DNA from: Vagococcus elongatus
GTDB taxonomy: Bacteria; Bacillota; Bacilli; Lactobacillales; Vagococcaceae
Assembly: GCF_003987645.1 (NCBI RefSeq)
Contig: NZ_NGKA01000004.1
Coordinates: 1-64,000, forward strand
DNA length: 64,000 bases
Direction: 5' to 3'
The notes below the pieces were generated by a model. The model searched no databases and was not told the DNA's origin. It saw only the letters and a list, made by a program, of their open reading frames with translations. Below are positions 15,987-26,500 of this stretch, piece by piece (positions within the stretch are counted from its first letter, which is position 1; every line of letters starts with the position of its first letter). Made by a program: the position numbers and the translations under genes.

Positions 15987-18364
15987 TTACAACTCACTTT
16001 TAGAATTAACTTTTTTGATTTTTGTTAATGAACCATCCCAAGGATACCACTGATAATACACCATCCCTGACTGATCTGTGCGAAATATATCAATTTCATT
16101 TTCCGCCAATGTCCCAACCACCTCTTCATGAGGGTGCCCAAAACGATTATCACGCCCGCAGGAAATAATGGCAGTTTGCGGATTTAAAGCAGCGATAAAC
16201 TCTGGTGTAGAGGACGTTCGGCTACCATGGTGTGCGACTTTCAACACATCTGCTTGTAACTTAGGGAAATCTTCCATCAACTCCCGTTCCCCCTCTGCTT
16301 CCAAATCTCCGGTAAACAAGAAACTTCTATCCTTAATGACTGCCCGCATCACCAATGAATGGTTATTGCCTCCATCTCCCGACTCTTGAGGGTAAAGTAA
16401 ATCGATAGCCACGTTACCAATGCTCAGTTGTTGAGGACCTAACGCAGGCACCAGTCGAGTGATTTTCTTTAACTCTTTCACTTCCAGCAAGAAACTGTCA
16501 TTTTTTTCAAGTCCTTTGCCAAAAACGATGGTATGGATGGGTATTTCCTCTGCCAGTTCAGCCAAATCCCCGATGTGATCTTCATCTCCATGACTGGCAA
16601 AAAACACATCAATCTGACTGATTCCCCGGCTTTTTAAAAAAGGAATTAAAGTATACTCCGCTCCGGCATTATTTATCTCTTTTTCCTGCCATTTTTCAAC
16701 TGAAAAATTCAACCTCCCACCCGTATCAATCACCACTGTTTTTCCATGAAAAGGTTCCTGTATGACGACACTGTCTCCTTGACCCACATCGACAAAAACA
16801 ATGAGTCCATCAATCTTCATATATTTTTGCCCACCAAGCACGAACAGTAAAATTAGCACCAGGCGCCAACTTTTTTTACTGTTTTCTGGAAAATGATAAA
16901 GTGCCCCTCCTAGTAGAAATAATAAAATTCCCAGCAGAAGCAATGAGTAAGTCCCCGTTGTCATTTGGGTGAAACGCCAGTCCCCCATGAACAGAAGGAG
17001 CTGATGAAAAGTCTCCAGCAATTCTTCGAACCAGCGAACCAAAAATATATCGGGGAACAAGAAGCTTGAAAAAACACAAAGAATAAGGACAGGCAAAAGT
17101 CCCCATTGAAAGAGAGGTAAAAGCACAAAAGAAAACACCAAGCTTAAAATATTCCATTCATAAAAATGAAAACTTGTTAACGGTAAAGAACAGATGGTCA
17201 GCAACAATGAAAACATCAACTTCTGCTGCCATAAAACTGGAAATAGTTTAAGATAAGGCTGAATGTAAATAATACACAAAGACAAACCAAAGGAAAATTG
17301 TCCCCTATGCTAAAAACAGCTGAGGGTGAAAAGCATAAAGTCGCTAGCAACGTCAAACTCCAAACATCAAGGGCAGATAAGTGCCATCTAAAGCGCTGAC
17401 TGCTTCTCTGAATAGCGATTGCCAAGACTGCTCTTAGAACACTGATAGACCTTCCGGCAAAAATATAAATAAAAAAGAGAAAAAGCAGTTCCAGCCAAAA
17501 AATAGTTTCTAAAGTCACGTCAAATCTTCTGAAAATATAACGAAAAACAGTAACAAACGAGAAAATATGCATACCTGAAATACTAAAAAAATATAACATC
17601 CCTAAATCTTCAAATACCACTTTTTCTTGCCGAAAGCCTGTATCCTTAATGCCAAGGAACAAACTTTTTATGTATAGTGATATGAATTTAGGAAACGTCT
17701 GGGTCGTATATAATGCAAACTTCCGGCGAAAAAACTCAAGCATTTTGACTGGATGTCTAGGGATAATTTCTTCAATGACTTTCATACTCTCCACTTTAAC
17801 TATTTTATAGATGTTTTTTTCCGCTAAATACTTTCGCTGATCAAAACCATTCAAATTGCGTACCGTATCCGGCAGTTCTTCTGTACCAGTTACAGCTAAA
17901 ATGACGTGCTTACTTTGAGACTGCCACCATTCTTTTTCCTCTTGGCTTTCCAGAAGGTAATCATAAAGCTTTAGCTCAGAAGTCTGGAGGTCTTGGCCGG
18001 TAAATCTAAGAAACTGACCGTTGATTTGACAAATATTAGGATTGACTTCTACCCTAGTCTCATGGACACTGTTTGCTTGCTGTATGGAAATAAGCAGGTC
18101 TTTCCCCTGCCAAACAAATAAAGCTGCCCCTAACAGAACAACAAAAAAAGAGTAACCAATGATTACTCTCTGTCTGGTAAAAATTACTCGCATGCACACA
18201 AACAACCCAAATAAGACACTCGGAAAATCACGATAGAAAAGGATAGCATACAGGCTTAAAAGACTAAGCGCTGGAAAAACCCAATAATTCCGAATGCTTT
18301 TAATTTGATGACTCTTCCGTAAATAACTCTCCGCCGGGTTCTTCTTGAGTTTCTTCATTCCCAA
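15987..18364 (-). pseudogene. comEC: Competence DNA channel ComEC, frameshifted
   Basis: Two overlapping reading frames together form a full-length ComEC of about 790 residues. The upstream piece (18364 to about 17306) carries the N-terminal OB-like region and the start of the competence domain, ending AVFSIG. The downstream piece (about 17301 to 15987) resumes GQFSFGLSLCIIY and carries the remaining membrane helices and the metallo-beta-lactamase-like domain (VDVGQGDS, SHGDEDHIGD, HHGSRTS). The canonical SIGGQFSFG is restored by adding one G to the run at 17302-17305. The membrane channel for transforming DNA would be non-functional as written. The N-terminus overlaps comEB by 65 bp. Confidence 0.9.
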
Positions 18365-18821
18365 AATTTAGTTCGGCAAAATATTTCTTTGACAATTTGA
18401 CCTGATGAATCGACACATTGGTTTGCTTTAACAATCCCATGACATAATCGTCATTACGATAGTTTGTCAAATAATGGATTTTGCGGATGCCCGCCTGTAA
18501 AATCATCTTCGTGCATTGAAGGCAAGGAAAGTGTGTCACATAAATTTCGGCACCTTCCGTCGGCACACCGAATTTGGCGCATTGTAAAATGGCATTCATC
18601 TCAGCGTGAATCGTTCGTACGCAATGACCGTCCACGACATAGCACCCTTCATCGATACAATGCACATCGCCGCTGACCGAGCCGTTATATCCTCCTGCTA
18701 TGATACGTTTATCACGAACAATCGTTGCTCCAACGGCTAACCTGCTGCAAGTACTCCTCAAAGACAACAACACACTTTGAGCCATAAAATATTGGTCCCA
18801 CGGGATTCTTTCAAAGCTCAC
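18300..18821 (-). CDS. comEB: ComEB, dCMP deaminase family protein
   Basis: Zinc-dependent deoxycytidylate deaminase-like protein of 173 residues. The zinc motifs are HAEMNA (about 72-77) and PCLQC (about 99-103). An extra Cys/His cluster (HCIDEGC...GHC, about 52-66) typical of dCMP deaminases is present. It lies 26 bp after comEA and overlaps comEC. It is not needed for transformation in Bacillus and more likely serves dUMP supply. The C-terminal tail (NEETQEEPGGE) is acidic and overlaps the comEC start. Confidence 0.92.
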   Translation of the reverse strand: MSFERIPWDQYFMAQSVLLSLRSTCSRLAVGATIVRDKRIIAGGYNGSVSGDVHCIDEGCYVVDGHCVRTIHAEMNAILQCAKFGVPTEGAEIYVTHFPCLQCTKMILQAGIRKIHYLTNYRNDDYVMGLLKQTNVSIHQVKLSKKYFAELNFGNEETQEEPGGELFTEESSN

Positions 18822-18847
18822 TGTTTTCCCTCCTGATTAGTCATTCT

Positions 18848-19513
18848 CTAATCAATTGTAATCGATTCCCGCAAACTGTCAAAGGTTTTTTCACCGATTC
18901 CTTTCACTTTTTTCAAATCTTCCAAACTTTTAAACGAGCCCTGTTCTTCCCGATACTGAATGATGGCTTCTGCTTTTTTCTCTCCGATACCATTTAACGT
19001 CTGCAACTCAAGGGCATCGGAAGAGTTTATATTCACTTTGTCCTTCTTATCTGGATCTGCCGCTGTGATTACCGGCTGAGAGGCATCTGGCGCTTGTTTC
19101 TCCCCTTTCTCAGGAACATACACAACCATCTGATCTGTCAGCAGCTGTGCCAAGTTCACCTGATTTTGATCGGCAGTTTCAGTAAAACCGCCTGCCAATA
19201 AAATCCCATCTTGTACCCTCATATTAGAAGAAAATTCATACATCCCAGGTTGATGCACAGCCCCTTTGACATCAATGTAGCCAACTTCCTTCGACTGAGT
19301 AGTTTCAGTTTCTTCAAAAGGAGCAGGTCCTGTTGAAAAAAGTGTCTGATTCTCAAGTTCTATTTCCTTTTTATTGAAATTTAAACTTCTAAACAGAATG
19401 ATTAACAGAAAAACACTTAAAAAAATCAACATAACGACTTTAAAGTTAAGATAATCCAGCCATCTTTTTCTTTTTTTCAACAAATCACCCCTCTTCATCT
19501 CTAAAATTCGCAA
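18848..19513 (-). CDS. comEA: Competence DNA receptor ComEA
   Basis: Membrane-anchored DNA-binding protein for uptake of transforming DNA, up to 221 residues. One N-terminal membrane helix (about 25-45), a SLBB/SOUL-like domain (GYIDVKGAVHQPGMYEF, about 75-130) and a C-terminal pair of helix-hairpin-helix motifs (VNINSSDALELQTLNGIGEKKA, about 158-221) are seen. The upstream end is uncertain. A TTG about ten codons in has a better ribosome-binding site (AGAGGGGTGAT) than the first ATG. It is the first gene of the comEA-comEB-comEC operon. Confidence 0.92.
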   Translation of the reverse strand: MRILEMKRGDLLKKRKRWLDYLNFKVVMLIFLSVFLLIILFRSLNFNKKEIELENQTLFSTGPAPFEETETTQSKEVGYIDVKGAVHQPGMYEFSSNMRVQDGILLAGGFTETADQNQVNLAQLLTDQMVVYVPEKGEKQAPDASQPVITAADPDKKDKVNINSSDALELQTLNGIGEKKAEAIIQYREEQGSFKSLEDLKKVKGIGEKTFDSLRESITID

Positions 19514-19592
19514 AAAAGAAAAAACTATTTTATTTTTCCCAGTTGGGGTATGATTGAGTCGAAAGAAAATTTTTATATTAGAGGTGATAGCT

Positions 19593-20291
19593 ATGCGTGA
19601 TTATCCAATTGAAATCCCAGAAATAATGACAGCTTTAAGACTTGACCTGATTAAAGTGCCCCCCGTTATCAGATATTGCAGTGGTATACGTATTTTTGGC
19701 AGACGAATTAAATCTATCGTTTATACGACAGATATTGCCATCATTCGTAATATTGATGCTGATGCAGCCATCGCTGTATATCCTTTCAGTCCCCACCCCA
19801 CCATTACTAAAAGTATTACGGAAGCAGCAGATATTCCTGTGTTTTGCGGTGTGGGAGGCGGTACGACTCAAGGCAAGCGTTCCGTCCAGATGAGCATTTT
19901 TGCTGAAGCTCAGGGAGCAATCGGAGTAGTTGTCAATTCCCCGACACCTAAAGAAACTATCAATGACATTTATAAAACAGTGGATATCCCTATTGTGGCG
20001 ACCGTCACTTCGGTCTATTCAAATGTGGCAGAAAAAATTGAAGCAGGTGCTAAAATTTTAAACGTCAGTGGCGGAAGAGATACAGTGGAAGTCGTTAGGA
20101 GTATCAGAAAAGAATTTCCAAAGTTTCCTATCATCGCCACCGGAGGTCCTACAGACGAATCAATCATAGAAACCATCCAAGCAGGTGCTAATGCTATCAC
20201 TTATACTCCTCCAAGTAATGGCGAATTATTCAGCCGTAAAATGGATGTTTATCGAGAAAAAGAACGACAGCAGTCTTTAGAAAACGAATAA
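19593..20291 (+). CDS. TIM-barrel-like protein of unknown function
   Basis: Protein of 232 residues. The ATG at 19593 follows GAGGTGATAGCT and was preferred over a start 13 codons upstream. The chain alternates beta strands and helices with phosphate-binding-like loops (VGGGTTQGK about 86-94, NVSGGRDTVE about 152-161, IATGGPTDESI about 178-188), a pattern of FMN- or phosphate-binding (beta/alpha)8 barrels such as NanE- or thiazole-synthase-like proteins. No catalytic set that names the reaction was recognised. The gene is monocistronic, divergent from comEA, and ends in an unusual nested terminator. Confidence 0.7.
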   Translation: MRDYPIEIPEIMTALRLDLIKVPPVIRYCSGIRIFGRRIKSIVYTTDIAIIRNIDADAAIAVYPFSPHPTITKSITEAADIPVFCGVGGGTTQGKRSVQMSIFAEAQGAIGVVVNSPTPKETINDIYKTVDIPIVATVTSVYSNVAEKIEAGAKILNVSGGRDTVEVVRSIRKEFPKFPIIATGGPTDESIIETIQAGANAITYTPPSNGELFSRKMDVYREKERQQSLENE

Positions 20292-20377
20292 AAACCCACC
20301 CGTTTTTGTGCGTCCCCCAAAGTCAGACCAACAATCTAACATTGGGGAAACAGTACAATTTCCACGGGTGGATTTTT
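20292..20377 (+). terminator. Nested-hairpin terminator
   Basis: An outer stem CCACCCGT/ACGGGTGG (20296-20303 with 20364-20371) followed by ATTTTTATTTT encloses 60 nt that contain a second stem CCCCAA/TTGGGG (20315-20320 with 20342-20347). The large structured loop is unusual for a simple terminator. Confidence 0.65.
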
Positions 20378-20535
20378 ATTTTGAAATCATCTGAAAACAT
20401 TTCCGCTGATTTTTCTTCGGCTGATGATCATCTCTCATCTCGGGTTTAAAGTTATTCATTCTTACATAGAAATATTCATTGAAATCTGCTCACGTATACT
20501 ACAGCTGACAGCTTTCTAAGTCAACGATTACATTC

Positions 20536-23500
20536 TCACTTCTCTGCATTTTTTCTTCTGACGATATAAATCAACAAGCTTAAAGCGATGATTATGACCC
20601 CAGCCAATATTGCAAATCGTGCTTTTTCTTCTCCGGTTTTTGGCAATATCCAGTCTTTCTTGATCAATGGTTTGTCAACCTTGTAGGTGTTTGTCACTAT
20701 GATATTTCCTGTGCCATCGTCCGTTATACTTTCTTTATACCCTTCTGGGACATCAACTTCAGCGATTGTGTATTTAATTTTCTCGCCTTTTTTATTTTTT
20801 GCCTCTAACTCTTGCCAAGTGTATTTCCAATCATTAGCTTCATTAAGGATGATTTCCTCACCGTATTTTTCCCCATCAGCCAATAGTTGGACCTTAACGC
20901 TCTTCGGGCGAAGACCAGCACTATTGTTTTGATCATCCCAGTATTTAGTTACCCGAACATTGGTTTTGTCTAGAATATAGCTGTTGATGATGGTGTTCCC
21001 TTCAATGTTTGTCGTATACTCTGGCACAACATCCTCTGTAATCCTGTATGCCACTTCAGCTCCCTGAATATACTTCGGCAAGTTAACAAATTGATACGCC
21101 CAACCAGTTTTCGCAGTAACTTCTTGACTAATAATTACTTTGTTATTCGCTAACAGATTAACAGTAATGCTTTCAGGCCGCTTCTTGGCTTGGTCATCAT
21201 TATCTTCCCAAACTTTTTCTCCACGGATAGTTACCATTTCTGGCGTATAATGATTAGTTATAACCATACGCCCATCAATCATTTCACTGGTACTCTTGTA
21301 ACCTTTCGGAATGCCCGTTTCTTTTACTTCATAGTTGATTGTTTTTCCTTTGGCTTTCTCCGGTAAATCTTTCCACGTGTAGTTCCAATTATTGGCGGTA
21401 TTGAGAATAACTTCATCCCCCACCGCTTCACCGTCACCGTACAATTGAACGCGAATATTCTCTGGACGCAGGCCGTCCTGATTCTCTCCGTCCTCCCAAA
21501 CTTTTTCTGTACGAATGGTTGTCACTGCCGGAGTATGACGGTTGGTCAACACGATGCGACCGTCGATCACTTCACTGGTGCTCTCGTAACCTTTCGGTAC
21601 GCCAGTTTCTTTCACCGTATACTTGATCGTGTTTCCTTTGGCTTTTTCCGGTAAATCTTTCCACGTGTAGCTCCAATTGTTGCCGGCATTCAGCTCTATC
21701 TCGGTGCCGACGGCTTTATCATCGCCATACAATTGAACGCCAATCTTGGCTGGACGCAAGCCATCTTGGTCCTCACCGTCTTCCCAAACTTTTTCTGTAC
21801 GAATGGTTGTCACTGCCGGAGTATGACGGTTGGTCAACACGATGCGACCGTCGATCACTTCACTGGTGCTCTCGTAACCTTTCGGTACGCCAGTTTCTTT
21901 CACCGTATACTTGATCGTGTGTCCTTTGGCTTTTTCCGGTAAATCTTTCCACGTGTAGCACCAGTTATTGGCAACATTGAGAATGACTTCATCCCCCACT
22001 GCTTCTCCGTCGCCATACAATTGAACACGGATATTCCCTGGACGCAGGCCATCTTGGTCCTCACCGTCTTCCCAAACTTTTTCTGTACGAATAGTTGTCA
22101 CTGCCGGAGTATGACGGTTGGTCAACACAATGCGACCGTCGATCACTTCACTGGTACTCTTGTAACCTTTCGGTACACCGGTTTCTTTCACCGTATACTT
22201 GATCGTTTTTCCGTTGGCTTTTTCCGGTAAATCTTTCCACGTGTAGCTCCAATTGTTGCCGGCATTCAGCTCTATCTCGGTGCCGACGGCTTTATCATCA
22301 CCATACAATTGAACGCCAATCTTCGCTGGACGCAGGCCGTCCTGATTTTCTCCGTCCTCCCAAACTTTTTCTGTACGAATGGTTGTCACTGCCGGAGTAT
22401 GACGGTTGGTCAACACAATGCGACCGTCGATCACTTCACTGGTGCTCTCGTAACCTTTCGGTACACCGGTTTCTTTCACCGTATACTTGATCGTTTTTCC
22501 GTTGGCTTTTTCCGGTAAATCTTTCCACGTGTAGCTCCAATTGTTGTCGGCATTCAGCTCTATCTCGGTGCCGACGGCTTTATCATCGCCATACAATTGA
22601 ACGCCAACCTTGGCTGGACGCAGGCCGTCCTGATTCTCTCCGTCCTCCCACACTTTCTGAGTGCTGATCTTGGTCACTCCTGGGGTATGACGGTTGGTCA
22701 ACACAATGCGACCATCAATCACTTCACTCGTGCTCTCGTAACCTTTCGGTACGCCAGTTTCTTTCACCGTATACTTGATCGTGTTTCCGTTGGCTTTTTC
22801 CGGTAATTCTTTCCACGTGTAGCTCCAATTGTTGTCGGCATTCAGCTCTATCTCGGTGCCGACGGCTTTATCATCGCCATACAATTGAACGCCAATCTTG
22901 GCTGGACGCAGGCCGTCCTGATTCTCTCCGTCCTCCCAAACTTTTTCTGTACGAATGGTTGTCACTGCCGGAGTATGACGGTTGGTCAACACGATGCGAC
23001 CGTCGATTACTTCACTGGTGCTCTCGTAACCTTTCCGTACGCCAGTTTCTTTCACCGTATACTTAATCGTTTTTCCGCTGGCTTTTTCCGGTAAATCTTT
23101 CCACGTGTAACTCCAATTGTTGCCGGCATTCAGCTCTATCTCAGCACCGACGGCTTTATCGTCGCCATACAATTGGACGCCGATCTTGGCTGGACGCAGG
23201 CCATCTTGATTTTCTCCGTCCTCCCACACTTTCTGAGTGCTAATCTTCGTCACTCCTGGGGTGTAACGGTTGGTCAACACAATGCGACCATCAATCACTT
23301 CACTGGTACTCTCGTAGCCTTTCGGAATGCCCGTTTCTTTCACCGTATACTTGATCGTGTTTCCGTTGGCTTTTTCCGGTAAATCTTTCCACGTGTAGCG
23401 CCAGTTATTGGCAACATTGAGAATGACTTCATCCCCCACTGCTTCTCCGTCGCCATACAATTGAACACGGATATTCCCTGGACGCAGGCCGTCTTGGTCC

Positions 23501-26500
23501 TCACCGTCCTCCCACACTTTCTGAGTGCTAATCTTAGTCACTCCTGGGGTATGACGGTTGGTCAACACGATGCGACCGTCAATCACTTCACTGGTGCTCT
23601 CGTAACCTTTCGGTACACCTATTTCTTTCACCGTATACTTGATCGTTTTTCCGTTGGCTTTTTCCGGTAAATCTTTCCACGTGTAGCTCCAATTGTTGCC
23701 GGCATTCAGCTCTATCTCGGCACCAACGGCTTTATCATCGCCATACAATTGAACGCCAATCTTGGCCGGACGCAGGCCGTCCTGATTCTCTCCGTCCTCC
23801 CAAACTTTCTGAGTGCTAATCTTGGTCACTCCTGGGGTGTGACGGTTGGTCAACACGATGCGACCATCGATCACTTCACTGGTGCTCTCGTAACCTTTCG
23901 GTACGCCCGTTTCTTTCACCGTATATTTGATCGTTTTTCCGTTGGCTTTTTCCGGTAAATCTTTCCACGTGTAGCTCCAATTGTTGCCGGCATTCAGCTC
24001 TATCGCGGTGCCGACGGCTTTATCGTCGCCATACAATTGGACGCTAATCTTGGCCGGACGCAGGCCGTCCTGATTCTCTCCGTCCTCCCAAACTTTCTGA
24101 GTGCTAATCCTGGTCACTCCTGGGGTGTGGCGGTTGGTCAACACGATGCGACCATCGATCACTTCACTGGTGCTCTCGTAACCTTTCGGTACGCCAGTTT
24201 CTTTCACAGTATATTTGATCGTTTTTCCGTTGGTTTTTTCCGGTAAATCTTTCCACGTGTAGCGCCAGTTATTGGCAACATTGAGAATGACTTCATCCCC
24301 CACTGCTTCTCCGTTGCCATACAATTGAACACGGATATTCCCTGGACGCAGGCCGTCTTGGTCCTCACCGTCCTCCCAAACTTTCTGAGTGCTAATCTTG
24401 GTCACTCCTGGGGTATGACGGTTGGTCAACACGATGCGACCGTCGATTACTTTACTGGTACTCTCGTAGCCTTTCGGTACGCCCGTTTCTTTCACCGTAT
24501 ACTTAATCGTTTTTCCGCTGGCTTTTTCCGGTAAATCTTTCCACGTGTAGCGCCAGTTATTGGCAACATTGAGAATGACTTCATCCCCCACTGCTTCTCC
24601 GTCGCCATACAATTGAACACGGATATTCCCTGGACGCAGGCCGTCTTGGTCCTCACCGTCCTCCCACACTTTCTGAGTGCTAATCTTAGTCACTCCTGGG
24701 GTATGACGGTTGGTCAACACGATGCGACCGTCAATCACTTCACTGGTGCTCTCGTAACCTTTCGGTACACCTATTTCTTTCACCGTATACTTGATCGTTT
24801 TTCCGTTGGCTTTTTCCGGTAAATCTTTCCACGTGTAGCTCCAATTGTTGCCGGCATTCAGCTCTATCTCGGCACCAACGGCTTTATCATCGCCATACAA
24901 TTGAACGCCGATCTTCGCTGGACGCAGGCCGTCTTGATTTTCTCCGTCCTCCCAAACTTTTTCTGTACGAATAGTTGTCACTGCCGGAGTGTGACGGTTG
25001 GTCAACACGATGCGACCGTCGATTACTTCACTGGCGCTCTCGTAGCCTTTCGGTACGCCCGTTTCTTTCACCGTATACTTAATCGTTTTTCCGCTGGCTT
25101 TTTCCGGTAAATCTTTCCACGTGTAACTCCAATTGTTGCCGGCATTCAGCTCTATCTCAGCACCGACGGCTTTATCGTCGCCATACAATTGGACGCCGAT
25201 CTTGGCTGGACGCAGGCCATCTTGATTTTCTCCGTCCTCCCACACTTTCTGAGTGCTAATCTTCGTCACTCCTGGGGTGTAACGGTTGGTCAACACAATG
25301 CGACCATCAATCACTTCACTGCTACTCTCGTAGCCTTTCGGAATGCCCGTTTCTTTCACCGTATACTTAATCGTGTGTCCGTTGGCTTTTTCCGGTAAAT
25401 CTTTCCACGTGTAGCTCCAATTGTTGCCGGCATTCAGCTCTATCTCGGCACCAACGGCTTTATCATCGCCATACAATTGAACGCCGATCTTCGCTGGACG
25501 CAGGCCGTCTTGATTTTCTCCGTCCTCCCACACTTTCTGAGTGCTAATCTTGGTTACTCCTGGGGTGTAACGGTTGGTCAACACGATGCGACCGTCGATT
25601 ACTTCACTGGCGCTCTCGTAGCCTTTCGGTACACCCGTTTCTTTCACCGTATACTTAATCGTTTTTCCGTTGGCTTTTTCCGGTAAATCTTTCCACGTGT
25701 AACTCCAATTGTTGCCGGCATTCAGCTCTATCTCAGCACCGACGGCTTTATCATCGCCATACAATTGGACGCCGATCTTGGCTGGACGCAGGCCGTCTTG
25801 GTTTTCTCCGTCCTCCCAAACTTTTTTCACCATTTTTTCTACCAAAGCCGGTTTGGCAAAATTTTCAACTTTAAATGTAAATCCTCTTTCATCTGATGAA
25901 CTAATTTTGAATTCCCCGTTATCAGGAGTTATGACCACTTCATCTAAATACCCTTCAACCCCTTCAACCTCTTCAATTTTATAGCTTCCATCCTCTAACT
26001 TGGCGAAAGTTACTTTTCCATCCCCATCGGTCTTTCTCTGAACCTCTCCGCCATCCCTAGGAGTATATTGTTCATATTTCCCCTCAGAATCGTTCCATTT
26101 TAATAGTTGAAACACTACTCCAGGAATTCTGGCTCCTGTTTCTCCATCCACTTTATTTATCAAAACCGATCCAGCTTTAACAACATCTAAACCGCCTGTC
26201 ACACGGGTAAACTTAACCTCAATTTCATCGGTTTCATCTCCATCTTCCATCCATTTCAGTGTTGCCTGATTTTTATAATCCCCTGTTTCACCTTCTACTA
26301 CCACATCAAAACAAATACCAAAACCTACAATACTTCCTTGTGTGGGGCCCTCACTTCCGTAAATCATTTTCATTCTGTCAGCTTGTTCTTGGAGAATTTT
26401 ATCTTTATGTACTAATTTGTCAATTTCTGATTCAAAAGATTCTTTCCCGCCAAATACATCATAGTAAGTAATTCCATTTCCAGGAACATCTCCTAAACTG

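Noticed and set aside
21445-25686. Fifteen plus-strand reading frames of 69 codons at 288-bp spacing
   Set aside because: They are antisense shadows of the repeated Cna_B units; they share period and coordinates with the repeats and have no ribosome-binding sites.
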